In this document: in pieces, positions 1-10,107 of the stretch
Numbering within the stretch: position 1 is the stretch's first letter
Layout: each line of letters starts with the position of its first letter
Source: Clavulina sp. PMI_390
Taxonomy: Eukaryota; Basidiomycota; Agaricomycetes; Cantharellales; Hydnaceae
Direction: 5' to 3'
Assembly: GCA_015039315.1 (NCBI GenBank)
Contig: WIDE01000061.1
Span: forward strand, 150,633-173,967
Length of the DNA: 23,335 nucleotides
Program-made: the position numbers and the translations under genes
The notes under the pieces: generated by a model
The model's input: the letters and a program-made list of their open reading frames with translations, nothing else
Database searches by the model: none
What the model was told of the DNA's origin: nothing

Positions 1-742
1 CTCCCTATGTGTGCAAGGCGCACAGCTCCATACCCTTTTACATGCATATCGTGTTCAGATTCCTCAGGGTGTTCATGAACGTCGCGAGGTGTTCACCGAT
101 TTCATTCAGTCGGGGGAGACTGCCTAGGAGGGTTTTGTAGGCGATGAGTAATTCCAAACGCAATACATGTTTCCTCAACACATTTCTTGATCATGAATTT
201 TCCTCCGTTTCTACCACCTTTGAAAATGCTACATTAACCTTGCGCATAATAATATATCTTGTTCACTCTCGATAAGGCTTCGGCATCATAAAATTATAGC
301 TGAATAAATGTGAGGAATCCAATCGTGAAGTGCACTAGGCCGCGTTGATGGTTTTTGTGGAATTTCAATCCTTCTATGCTTGAAGGGTCACTTCGTCGGA
401 AGATCCCCCTGTTTGACGCATGTGATAACATTTCTGTTTCAATAGAGAGCTCCAAGCGAAAGTTGACTCAACCTTGGTGTGCGCCGTGACTGGGCCAATA
501 CAATTTGGGGGATGCAGAACATGTTCGACTCTGAACTCCCTACCCGCCTCTATCCTCCTCACTTCTGAGAACTACGCCACCCGTGTAATCCTTCGCTCAC
601 CGTCGCTCTCCTCGCTGGATATAATTTCTCTTCGGTCTCTGGAGCATCTGATAATCGAAACGCGCTTTCTCGCCTGTTTATCGAGTCTTCAAGTCCGCAA
701 ATTTCGTGCCTCACCTCACGCCACTTTGGAACACTGTCCACC
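1..742. other. Left-end intergenic region and 5' leader of the dynamin-like gene
   Basis: No gene is supported here. Bases just before the dynamin start (about 580-740) are rich in C and T, as is common in fungal promoters and 5' leaders. An open frame that runs through the dynamin start in another frame is its shadow. On the minus strand, bases 41-190 are free of stops for 50 codons, ending at a TAA at 38-40. The predicted peptide is leucine-rich and could be the last exon of a minus-strand neighbour, but I could not find a matching upstream exon, so it is not called. Confidence 0.5.
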
Positions 743-3700
743 ATGGCCGCCCAGAATGAAGAATCCAAAGGTCTTGGAGGGTCCGCGTATGCTAGACGCA
801 CTAAAAGACTCATCAAACTTATTGGGAATATTCGTGCTCTTGGGTATGTGGATTTAGACTACTCAGTAGTCCTAAGGCTCTGACGCCACTTCCGCGGCTA
901 TCCTTTAGTGGGCAAGGCGTCGTGGACCTGCCACGTATAGCTGTCATCGGTAACCAGTCCGCCGGCAAAAGCTCACTGATTGAAGCCATTTCTGGGGTAC
1001 TCTCTCTTCACAATCTGCTGTTGGCCATGATGCTCAGCTGGCTTTGTTGACTAGATTACCGTGCCTCGTTCTGTCGGCACATGCACAAGGTGTGCAGGCT
1101 CTTACTAGGCGTGATCAAAACCTGAGCTAACTATGGTTCATAAAAGATGTCCAATGGAGTGTCGCCTCACGCAGCAATCTGGTAGTAAATGGCGTGCGCA
1201 AGTATTTCTTAGGCGCGAGACTGAGGCTGACGGACGGCCAGCTAAGGATGTACAAGAGCGTGTATTCGGTAACGTTATCGAGTCCAATGAAGAGCTGGAG
1301 GTCATGATTCGTCGCGCTCAGCTTGCGATCCTCAATCCTAGTGTGGCGCCAGACCACTTTCTCACTATTGATTTGGAGGTACCCGCTGCATCTTCTTCAC
1401 ATCGAAAAGATGAGCTGGCTTTCTCTTCGAATGTTGTCTGTGTGACTGTTTGGGGCCCAGACGTGCCGGATCTGTCATTCATTGACCTGCCTGGTTAGCA
1501 TCAAATTGACTCGCTTGCTTGGAGTACACGTCTGATTGTCCTTGTTCCGTAGGCATCATACAGAACGAGACGGAGAAAGGTAGTATGAACGCCGTTAAAT
1601 CGATGGTCATGAAGCATATTCAGGGGAACTGTCTGATTCTTCTCGCGATCGTGAGTCCCTTCATGAGCCTCTTCTTCTCTCTGTGCAAACGCCGTCTGCT
1701 TACCTCGCGCATGTTCCCCTCCATTCAGTCAATGAGAGGTAAGAGGTTCTCTGCGGATGTTTACACGCACGCACAATAACATAACGCGTACCAGATGACA
1801 TTGAAAACCAGAGCGCAGCATATTTAGCAAAACATGTGGATCCCTCCGGCCTTCGAACCCTCGGTGAGTTTTGTAGTTCCATGGTTCCGACCTCATTACC
1901 GATCATTTTGCATATAGGTGTTCTCACAAAATCTGACTTGGTGCAGGAAGGCGAGGAGAGAGGTTGGCTCGACATCCTGGAGGGCCGAGTCCATCGCCTC
2001 CATCATGGGTATTTCATCACCAAGCAGCCTGCGCCAAAGGATGTTGAGGAGAAGATTACCCATGCTGCAGCCAGGGCAGCGGAGCGAAGGTATTTCGCGG
2101 AACATCCGTTGTGGGCTGATCGCAGTGCCGAAGTGCGCAGTCGAATGGGCACAGTCCAACTCGGGCAAACCCTTTCCAAGCTCCTCTCGCAACTTATCAA
2201 CAGGACGTAAGTTAGCGACTACTTCGAGCCTGATAGCTGCGGTGTGTGCGTTCTAATATTATAGTTTCGTATAGCCTCCCGACTCTGCGCGAAGATGTGC
2301 TCACCCAACTGGCGTTGACTCAAAAGCGTCTCTCAGAATTTCCGCAGAAGCTCTCTCAGCCTCCCGCCGTTGCCCTACTCAAGCTCGTGGGTAATTACTG
2401 TCAAGAGATTGGACAACTTGTCCAAGGCAGTCCCAGTCATCGCGAGTTGATGCAGACATGCAATCCTGCGTTCAATCTGTTCCGTCTAAGAATCCGAGGA
2501 ACAGCTCCCAATTTTGTGGCGTCCACACGAGGTAAGTGTCTGCCGATACCGCCTTGGCCATACTCGGCCTGATGTACCGTTCCTTCTCAGCGGAAGCCCA
2601 AAAGGCCCAGAAGAAAACTCATGCTGGACAAACAGGAGTTCAGCGATCTGGAAGCAAGAGCGCACCCATTGTGATCGATACGCCCATCAAACAGATATCT
2701 CCACCGCGCGCACGACCGGAGACATTTGTTTTTGGAGTAACTAACTCGTCGACGACAGCGGCTCCTACTTTTAGCCAAACACCTAACCCATTTGCGCTCA
2801 ACAGCGCCGGAGGGGCGGCAAGCACACCGGTAATTTCATACCGCTATCTTACCTCGGCTCCAGCTAAACGTGGCATTAAATTCTTTTTTGTTAGCGCCCC
2901 ATCTCTGCAGCGCCGCCAGCCAGTTCCTCGAGCACCAGTACTAGCCCAAGACCACAGTCAAATGGTGTCGCCCCTTCGAAGCTTCCAATCGAACCCGAAG
3001 CAATGGGAATCGACGAGCCAGGCGAAGAATCCGAAGACTCAGATGGAGGAATGACTGAGGACCTACTGTAAGTCCATCAGTGCTAATTGTTCTAACGGTG
3101 CCGCTTATCATTTCACGACTCATTATAGACGTCAACCTAGCCCGAAGAAGGTCGCTGATCCAATGTACTTGGATGACATCAGGAAACTTGTTGAGTCGTT
3201 AGTCTTTTCTGTGGGCGTCTGCTGGAGATTCCTTTGTCTAACGATTGGACCTTGTCTAGGCATCTCACGCGCGAGTTACCCTTTAACGTTCCTTTCGGGG
3301 CGAAGGTAGAAGCAATGACGATGTGCTTCGAGCAATGGGGTAACCTTTCTGAGAGCTGCGCTGAAACCGTGATCAAGGCCGCGCGGAACCTCACCTCGGG
3401 ACTCTCCAATAAGGTTTTCGGCGGTTTCAAATATGGAGAATTGGATCGGACCGTCAAGTATGTGCCTTGTATTCAACTAACATCTGTGGCTGCCCTGAGT
3501 GAAGATGCTCATCGTGCTCATTATAGAATCGTTGTTGAGTCCCAGATTGACAAATTGGCGGCTCAAGTCAAGGGTCGGCTCGTTTGGCTCGCCGAGATGG
3601 AGAAAGTCCCGTACACGCTGAATAAACACTATTTTCAGTCGTACATGGATAAGTACTTCAAGAAGTACAAAGCAGAGCGTCAGGTGGGTCCTTGGCAATA

Positions 3701-4208
3701 CGATTCGCGCATGCCCAGAATCTACTGACACGCAAAGAAGAAAATCTTCAGCGGAGAAGATAAAAGCGATGCAATTGCGCAAGCCCGCGCCCTCCAGTTT
3801 TCTTCTAAGGATATTGAGGCTATAGTGGCAGCCCTTAGAGGCCCAGACCCATACGAGCACGAGCTCATGGTGGCTGCAGAGGTTCGAGCTTATTTCCAAG
3901 TTTCATACAAGGTGAATAAGGCTTTTCGTCGAAAACAATTGCTAAAATATCTAACGCTATCTTCTTCGACTGTGCTGTAGCGTATCATCGATAATGTCCC
4001 TCGTATTATCGACCACGACTTCATCAGACTGCTTCGCCCCTCGATCGAGTCTGCTCTGCATGAGAAGTTCTTTAGTGACGAGAGGTCTGCCGGCCGATAT
4101 ATGGCTGAAGACCCTGAGATCGTGGTCTTCCGTGAAGATCTCGAGACTAAACTAGGCAGGCTTTTAGAGATTAGTGCGCGGCTGGAGCGATCTCTGGACG
4201 ATGATTGA
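743..4208 (+). CDS. Dynamin-superfamily GTPase (Mx/dynamin-like), 16 exons, 843 aa
   Basis: Large GTPase that would assemble on membranes and use GTP hydrolysis to remodel them; the cargo or organelle is unknown. Exons: 743-843, 909-996, 1055-1089, 1147-1493, 1553-1650, 1729-1738, 1795-1863, 1918-2206, 2275-2531, 2591-2829, 2895-3067, 3129-3197, 3260-3457, 3527-3683, 3738-3911, 3981-4208. They sum to 2532 nt with every junction in frame. The G1 loop GNQSAGKSS is at residues 48-56, the G2 threonine in VPRSVGTCTR near 72-74, G3 DLPG at 188-191 and G4 TKSD at 253-256. Middle/stalk sequence runs to about 430. A Ser/Pro/Ala-rich then acidic segment follows (about 432-585), then stalk sequence around ELPFNVPFGAK, and a C-terminal GED (FQVSYKRIIDNVPRIIDHDF). 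No PH domain or proline-rich tail is seen, so it is closer to Mx/fungal dynamin-like proteins than to classical dynamin. The ATG fits ahead of the conserved GGSAYARRTKRL block. The acceptor of exon 15 could be 3 bp later. Confidence 0.92.
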
Positions 4209-4479
4209 GGAGACTGGACATTTTCATTACCCTTACCTATTCACTATTCTTATCCTCCATTCATTCGTGGAAACTATGCACTATCACCTTCTTAATCTTT
4301 CTATATTACAATGGATTTTGTTTTCCCCCTTGAGCCTGTTTGCGCGTTGCCTGCCAAACGTGAGAATCATCTGACAATACATTGTGTACAGTTGTTTACT
4401 CACTCAATGTGACGTCGCGGGGCGAAACCCCCGAGCACTAAACACCCCAAGACCGCCCACTTCCAGCCACTAACCCACT
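4209..4479. other. Intergenic, dynamin 3' end to membrane-protein 5' leader
   Basis: A 271-bp gap between two same-strand genes. It is T-rich after the dynamin stop, as expected for a 3' UTR. A short GGGG-CGAAA-CCCC inverted repeat lies at about 4419-4431, within 70 bp of the downstream start codon. No other structure was found. Confidence 0.5.
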
Positions 4480-5393
4480 ATGGCGACTACAGCAAGTAAC
4501 CCTCGTGCGCGTCGAGCTCATGTAACACCCAGTCTCATCAAATCAGAGACGTTTCTGTTCACCCTCCTCGTCATCGTGCTCGCCGTCTATGTCCCGTACA
4601 TGCTGAGGTCTGGGCGCGGTGCTGACGTGCGCTATACCAACACAACAGCGCCTGCGATCCCGGCGCTCAACATCCCAGACGCTCTGGGCGGTGCCCAACT
4701 ACCTGTAGCAGGTCCAGTGCCTCTCCAGCAAGCGCCTGTGACTAGCGGACAAGCAGTACCGACAGACCGCCGTCCTGCTCCCATCACCTATATCATCCCC
4801 TATATCCTCGCGGGCATCAATAGTATTTTATCCCTGATCGCGTCTATTCCCCGCTTGGTCTATCGAATCTTGCACACTGTCGTGTTCCGCCCTCTGGGAT
4901 ACCCCCTTGCATTCATACTCGCTGTCCTTCGTCCTATCACACTACTCCTCGAGATCATTTACGCGGTCTTTCTTCGCACGCCCATTGCCGTTCTGACATG
5001 GTTTGTTCGTGAGGCAATCTATCCTCTGTGAGTATCAACTTTCTCCTATACTTATCCCAGGCCACATAACAAGTATATCTTTCATCTGCGCTTAGCTATG
5101 TCTTCACCGGGATCGCGGCCATCCTGGGGGTTAGTGTGGGCTACTCCGTCTCTCACGTCCCACGTATCGCGATCTTTGGGGTTGAGCATATTCGTTCGAG
5201 AATTGCCGCGGCTCAAGCAGCCTCGACCGGGACTCCCAATCTTACCGTACAGCCTCCTTCCACCAATTCCACAGCAGATCTGAATCCTCCCTACTACGGA
5301 GGGGGCGGTTTCCAAAGGCGTGAGCCATCTGGCAATGGCTCTCGCTCCGTCACATTCGATGATGCTGAAGCCTCTGGGTTCCGATGGCAATGA
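4480..5393 (+). CDS. Multi-span membrane protein of unknown function, 2 exons, 281 aa
   Basis: I do not recognise the family. Exons are 4480-5027 and 5096-5393, joined over a 68-bp GT-AG intron (donor CT|gtgagt, acceptor cttag|C) that keeps frame: 846 nt in total. The N-terminus is basic (several Arg within the first 13 residues) and is followed by a strong hydrophobic helix at about 24-42. A Pro/Ala-rich linker covers about 55-100. Further hydrophobic stretches lie at about 102-122, 138-166 and 184-203. The last one is created only by splicing, which supports the intron. The C-terminal ~75 residues are polar, with Asn/Gly/Pro-rich sequence. It is probably an endomembrane protein with cytosolic ends. 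It converges on BTB1, leaving 210 bp between the two 3' ends. Nothing links it functionally to the neighbours. Confidence 0.85.
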
Positions 5394-5603
5394 GGTGTAT
5401 TGTAAAATGATGGTAAGCTAGCCAAACGTTTCTGCTTTTGTGTTACATCCTAACCAGAGATCACAGAAAACTGTTGTGATAAAATGTACAGATGAACCAC
5501 ATCTTGTTGCCCAAAACGAATGCCATTGTCGCCTCAAAAGTGAAAATCATGCGTTATGTGCTAAGTATGATGAGAGTGAGCACACTTGACTATGATGAAA
5601 TTT

Positions 5604-6817
5604 CTAGCTCAGTTGCATACCTTGGTTATGATGAACGAGAACGTGCGGTTGTTCAGTGTTCTGTGGCGGACCGCCGATGACTACTCTCTGAAGTGGAACA
5701 CCGTTTCTCTCAGCCAGAACCACCCTCTCCATAAGCTCCTCCAACCTCGCTCGCGCCATTTCGCGCTGCGTACGATAACTGACATTCTGGTATGTACTTT
5801 GGCAGCTCCAGCAGTACCCACTAATTATCCCTAGCGGCTCCTCGATGAGCAAAGCGTTCTCGAACGCTCTCTCCTTTGCCTTTGCGATCGCCTCGATCGC
5901 TCGATGTCCCGAGCAGTACGAATTATTAATAAGGTCTTCAAGAAGAGCTTGTGCTTCTCGAGCAGCCTGTTTCTTCAACCTCAACAGATGCACGAATCTC
6001 CATGCGTCCACGCCGCGCATCTCCATTAGGGGAGATGCCTCTAAATCATCTTCTCCCTCTCCGTCAGACCCCACTTCGAGTCCTGTGCTGCCATCCGCGA
6101 TGAACCTCCGAACCGCCAAACGGCGCGCCTCCTCGGAATCTGCTTGCAGCGCGAGTGCCCACGCACGGATGGACGGCTGGGTATGCAGGCCGATGTGTTC
6201 TTCGGCGGCCTCGGCGAGTGCCCAGCTGGAGATCTGGTATTTCTCAAGCGCAAGGAGGATCCCAACTGCGTCTCCGTCTGAACGGATTGGTAGTGGACGG
6301 GATGAAGATGGGTAGAGCGAGCGCAGAATGTCATCGAGCACAGAGCTCGTCTCGGCGATCTTGATGGTCTCGTGCTGATTTGTTATCTTATCGTCGCCAC
6401 TGCTGCTACTGAATGCATTGGCGCTTTGTTGGCTGACAGAGTCGGATTTGACGTGCGTCAGGTGAGCATCCGGAGACATGTCCCCGGAACTACAAGCGGT
6501 AGGACTAGTGCTGACGTGCAGTGGAGGCGGCGAGGGCGAGGGAAGGCGGAACATGGCGTCAAAGAAGGGAGAGGCTCGGCGAAGGATTGTAGAGTCGACG
6601 CGAAACTCGATGCCATCGCTCGAGAGAAGTACGACGTCACCGTCGGGGACGTGCAGGTAAACACGTGGGGCGGCGGGGTCGATAATTGTCGAGTGTCCGC
6701 GACGTTGCCTCATGTCAATTGCGTGCAGACTGGTACCTAGAATAGATTCGGTTAGTTTGGCCAAGAGAAGTTGTAGCTCGGGGACCAAGTTGAAGACTCT
6801 TCACCTTGTGACGCCAT
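5604..6817 (-). CDS. BTB1: BTB/POZ-domain protein with C-terminal CxxH-CxxC motif, 381 aa
   Basis: Exon 1 is 6805-6817 (MASQ plus one base), intron 6737-6804, exon 2 5604-6736; the join gives GGT and keeps frame (1146 nt). The BTB fold begins near residue 35 with PDGDVVLLSSDGIEFRVDS, then ILRRASPFF. It is the longest member. A Ser/Pro/Thr-rich insert (about 69-125) splits the BTB domain, an acidic insert (GEGEDDLE) lies before the RGVDAW block, and the C-terminal tail is extended. The shared helical block LEKYQISSW...SIRAWALAL...RRLAVRRF is intact, as is the Cys/His motif C279-x2-H282 ... C313-x2-C316. Most similar to subtype A (BTB5, BTB8) but clearly divergent. Role: BTB dimerisation and probably protein scaffolding; substrates unknown. 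A GCGCGC motif lies 80 bp upstream. A longer unspliced frame exists but starts with TTG and reads through the intron. Confidence 0.87.
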
Positions 6818-7246
6818 CGACAGAGATATGGAAGAAGGAAGTAAGGGGCGAGGTATGCTGATCAACGCGATGGAGAATCCCCATCGTTACTGCTCCGCGC
6901 GCTGTTCTTCAACTGGCTTGTTAGTTCTGCTTCTTTCTGAAGATATGCATTCATTTTTCTTCGTATTCATATTGCTGATAGAAACGAATAATTTCGTCAT
7001 CCCTGTCAACGTCGGCTATGCACGTTGCCAGCTTTGACGGTATAGTCTGCTCTCGCATCTGCCCTGCACCGAAACGAAGGCAAATGGATGAAACTATATG
7101 TGCATTATGGCTAAGTTGGTGAGAGGGTATTCTGCAATGTGGATCTAAGCCGCTCTTCAAGAGCGTCAGGATCGGGGACGAATGTGAGTGGCCTCGGACA
7201 GGGATCCTGCTGAATTCTGAGAGAATCGCCCACGGTAAGTCTTTGA
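6818..7246. other. Intergenic, BTB1 promoter and BTB2 3' flank
   Basis: A 429-bp gap. It holds the GCGCGC element of BTB1 at 6897-6902. The rest is unremarkable; the longest open frames are under 100 codons and show no family resemblance. Confidence 0.5.
6897..6902 (-). promoter_or_regulatory. GCGCGC upstream element of BTB1
   Basis: The motif, read CAGCGCGCGG on the coding strand, lies 80 bp before the BTB1 start codon. It has a counterpart in four other genes of the array, read (C/A)AGCGCGCGG in BTB2 and BTB4. The factor that might bind is unknown. Confidence 0.4.
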
Positions 7247-8223
7247 TCATTCCTGGCTCAGGGATCGGCCCAGACGATCGGCTTTCACCACATTCTCCAA
7301 TAGGTGCAACATCGCTTGACGATACCCATCTCGCGCGCGAGGATCATCTCTACGCCTCCTGGGACCGTTGCCCCACATTCCCAGTGGAGCGTAAATGCAG
7401 TGGTCACACGAGGACTTCACCGATTGTATCCTCTTGTACTCCTGAATTAACGGTTCAGTAAATGCGCTCAAGGTGAAAGGATTCTGTGTTGCTTGAGAAG
7501 TCAAGGCGGGGATTCTGTGCTGATCGCAGGTGATCGTGTTCAGGAGCTGTGAGATTAGCTCTTGGGCTTTGGTGTTAGCCTGCTTTTTGAGCACCAGAAG
7601 GTGCATTAATTGCCATGAATCAACAACCTTCAACTCAGGCACCGGTGCCTCGAGGCCGTCCCCAGAGACTTCCATGAATCGCCGCACGGCGACTGCACGG
7701 GCTGCCTCACCACCAGCCTTGACCGCTAGGGCCCAAGCCCTAATAGGAGGCTCCACAGATCCGATATAAGTGGACAACATATCTGTATGCGCGTCAATAG
7801 AGATTTCATATTTCTCTAATGCCTGTAGAATATTCACGGCATGATCGGCGGAGTCGATCAGACGTGAGGGAACGAATGGATAGAGGGCTCGGAAGACATA
7901 ATCAAGGACTGGAGCTGATTCTGCAAGTTCGATAGTCTCTGGCATGTTTTTGTGATCTTCCTCAATAGGGACTGGGAGGGAGAGCATGGTTTGAAACACA
8001 GCAGATGAACGACATAGATAAACGGAATCAAGGCGAAATGAGATTCCATCGCTGGATTTCATGACGATATCCCCGTCGCTCAAGCTAAAGTAGGGAGGGG
8101 ATGTGGCCATTGAAGCTGTGGTGGATCACCGCAGAGTCCAAACGCCAGATAGCCTGTCAGATGAAGGAAGTAGCAAGAGGATCGATAGCAGTGGATCTCA
8201 CCATCGGTAGAGGCAGTCGACAT
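7247..8223 (-). CDS. BTB2 (subtype D): BTB/POZ-domain protein, 296 aa
   Basis: Exon 1 is 8202-8223 (MSTASTD plus one base), intron 8116-8201, exon 2 7247-8115; 891 nt in frame. The exon 1 and donor layout (ATGTC...GATG|gtgaga) is nearly the same in BTB4, which supports this start over the internal ATG at residue 10. BTB domain about 15-110, beginning YFSLSDGDIVMKSSDG. The helical block LEKYEISID...IRAWALAV...RAVAVRRFM follows, then a Lys/Ala-rich helix, then C204-x2-H207 ... C244-x2-C247. The C-terminus ends in an amphipathic stretch (LLENVVKADRLG) shared with BTB4. Closest paralogue in the window is BTB4. No Kelch, MATH or transmembrane segment. Molecular role unknown beyond likely BTB-mediated dimerisation. 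Confidence 0.88.
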
Positions 8224-8705
8224 AGTCGCGAATGCTTGTGCAAACAAGAACAGAGTTACAAGAGCGGATAGCCGCGCGCTTGTCCAAGCTCACCAGCAAT
8301 GCGAGTGCGTCACATCACATGACAAGAGCCTCCATGACGAAGTGGATCGTTTTTGGCTCCTTTTCCTCTTCTATAACATGGGATCCGATATAGAACCCAG
8401 AATGACAACTGGATCCGCTGTATCGCTTTCCATTCTCAAACTATAGAAACTATTCGGCTTAGAAGCTCTACAAAAAATCATCGCATCGAAATATAGAAGC
8501 ATCCGCGCACGATTACTTGTTTCGCCAGTTATTGCGAGAAAAATCCGTGTAAAGCTTCAACATCGGTGACAAAAGGTTGTCCGATCCAAGTATTAAATAT
8601 TAGAGAACCGGGCAACGAAATCATTCGAAATCGTCATATCGTTCTTTTCGAGTCAGTGATGGATAGAAGATGGGTAGACGAGCCATGTCTGACCCAATGG
8701 GTACG
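8224..8705. other. Intergenic, BTB2 promoter and BTB3 3' flank
   Basis: A 482-bp gap. It contains the GCGCGC element of BTB2 (8274-8279). Past that the sequence is AT-leaning, with no coding or repeat signal that I can support. Confidence 0.5.
8274..8279 (-). promoter_or_regulatory. GCGCGC upstream element of BTB2
   Basis: Read on the coding strand as CAAGCGCGCGG, 51 bp before the start codon. The AAGCGCGCGG core is identical to the copy before BTB4. Confidence 0.4.
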
Positions 8706-9665
8706 TCAGTATCGATGTGTCAATACATCAGCCTTTGAGAGCATCCTAGAAGGCAGTTGACGATGAGTGATAGGGGATAGGGCGACTAGAATATAACACA
8801 CAATTTCGACAGATGGTACAGGAAGCCCTGGGGCGTTTCCATATCCACCTGCTGCATCTATAGCGATAGCAGCGTCCAAGAGGGAGTCAAGGTAGTCCTT
8901 TGCCTGCTCTCGGAGAGTGTCTGCCCTCGATGAAGCCCGCAAGGACGTGCAACCTTCACATTTTGTGGAGAGAGGGGGGCCTGGAGGCCTCAGTCGGACA
9001 TGCAAGCTCTCCCATGCGTTCCCTGAGGCTGCACCCTTGGCTTGTCGATGCTTGGTGCAGTACCAGAAGGTATTGTTGGTAGCTTCAAGGACCACTGACA
9101 TATGGGTGTGGACATCGCGTCGGAGTCGTTGAAGCGTAAGAACCGTTATAACGTCGATGCCTTCAAACATTTCGAATTTTTCGTCAAGAAAGTCATCATT
9201 CTTTCGCAAGAATCGCGAAGCGGCGCTAGCGCGCATTCCTTCGTGCTCTGCTCGAACTGAGATGGCCCAAGCCTCGAGAGGAGGGTTAAGGTTGGTGAGA
9301 TAGTAGTCCACTTCACCGACTAGAGACTGGTTACCCAGTTCGTATTTGACGATAGCCCTCCAGAGATCAAGGGAAAAGTCTGTCGATGCAATATAGGGAA
9401 GAGTGTTTGGGGGATAGATACATTTGAAAACAGTGTCAAGAACGTCGGATGACTCTGGTAGGTCGATCCATTCATTAATGACATAGCCAGTGGAGGTGGG
9501 CTGGAGAGTCGAGGGGCTGAACATCGCGGCGAAAACAGGAGAAGATCTTCGCAAAATCAGGGAGTCAAGGCGGAAAGCGACACCATCAGATGACTTGATA
9601 ATAATATCTCCATCGGGAAATGTAATGAGAGGGTCTTCATTTTGAACCGATTCGGATCCGGACAT
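8706..9665 (-). CDS. BTB3 (subtype C): BTB/POZ-domain protein, single exon, 319 aa
   Basis: Read as one exon. An in-frame TAA lies just upstream of the ATG (third codon before it), so this is the first possible start in the continuous frame. BTB begins near residue 12 with PLITFPDGDIIIKSSDGVAF, then RLDSLILRRSSPVF. The middle block is recognisable but diverged (VKYELGNQ...LEAWAISV...RASAASRF). A conserved helix QRLRRDVHTHMSVVLEATNN precedes C203-x2-H206 ... C236-x2-C239. The tail carries DYLDSLLDAAIAIDAAGGY, shared almost unchanged with BTB6. The last ~35 residues differ from BTB6 and may reflect drift or a missed 3' intron. No short first exon as in the other subtypes. Confidence 0.87.
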   Translation of the reverse strand: MSGSESVQNEDPLITFPDGDIIIKSSDGVAFRLDSLILRRSSPVFAAMFSPSTLQPTSTGYVINEWIDLPESSDVLDTVFKCIYPPNTLPYIASTDFSLDLWRAIVKYELGNQSLVGEVDYYLTNLNPPLEAWAISVRAEHEGMRASAASRFLRKNDDFLDEKFEMFEGIDVITVLTLQRLRRDVHTHMSVVLEATNNTFWYCTKHRQAKGAASGNAWESLHVRLRPPGPPLSTKCEGCTSLRASSRADTLREQAKDYLDSLLDAAIAIDAAGGYGNAPGLPVPSVEIVCYILVALSPITHRQLPSRMLSKADVLTHRY

Positions 9666-10107
9666 CCTGCGTTAGGGGATAGAAAGATTCAGTAACCATG
9701 CTCCGGAGTGGAAGTAACACGTTTGGATATATTCTGACCTAATAATATGTCCTTGTTGCGTTATACTGCCAGCCGCCAAGTCTCGGCAGGTTCGCTAGAG
9801 GATACAAACATACCTGACCAAAAATGAGCAGAGTAGAGCTGTATCACGTGTGATAATTCACACGGCGTCAATCAGATATTAGCGATTGCGATTGATGAAA
9901 ATAGTTGTTGTCTCGAACACATTGTAAGTTACATGAGTGCCGAAACCCGAGCTTGTAGCGAGAAGGTAACAGATCTATGAGACTTAATCGGGGTTTTAAA
10001 TGTCTCTAAGGGCTCGTATAGAGCAGAGCCACTGTTCAACAATTTCAGTACGTGGAGAAAGGAGGGATCGAGAGACAGATATTTACCCATCAAGGCAAAG
10101 ATTTTCA
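9666..10107. other. Intergenic, BTB3 promoter and BTB4 3' flank
   Basis: A 442-bp gap. The notable feature is an inverted repeat TATCAC-GT-GTGATA at 9842-9855 that contains a CACGTG (9845-9850), 180 bp upstream of the BTB3 start. The other C-type gene, BTB6, also has CACGTG at a similar distance. No coding signal. Confidence 0.5.
9842..9855. promoter_or_regulatory. Inverted repeat with CACGTG (E-box-like) upstream of BTB3
   Basis: Six-base arms TATCAC and GTGATA separated by GT. The embedded CACGTG is the standard site of bHLH factors. The site is short and could be chance; the parallel with BTB6 (16116-16121, 173 bp upstream) is the only support. Confidence 0.25.

Noticed and set aside
474..857. 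127-codon plus-strand frame covering the dynamin start
   Set aside because: It overlaps dynamin exon 1 in another frame, has no domain, and runs into the first intron.
5845..6740. Several plus-strand frames of 60-156 codons opposite BTB1
   Set aside because: They are antisense shadows of BTB1; the residues reflect its Ser/Ala-rich codons read on the other strand.
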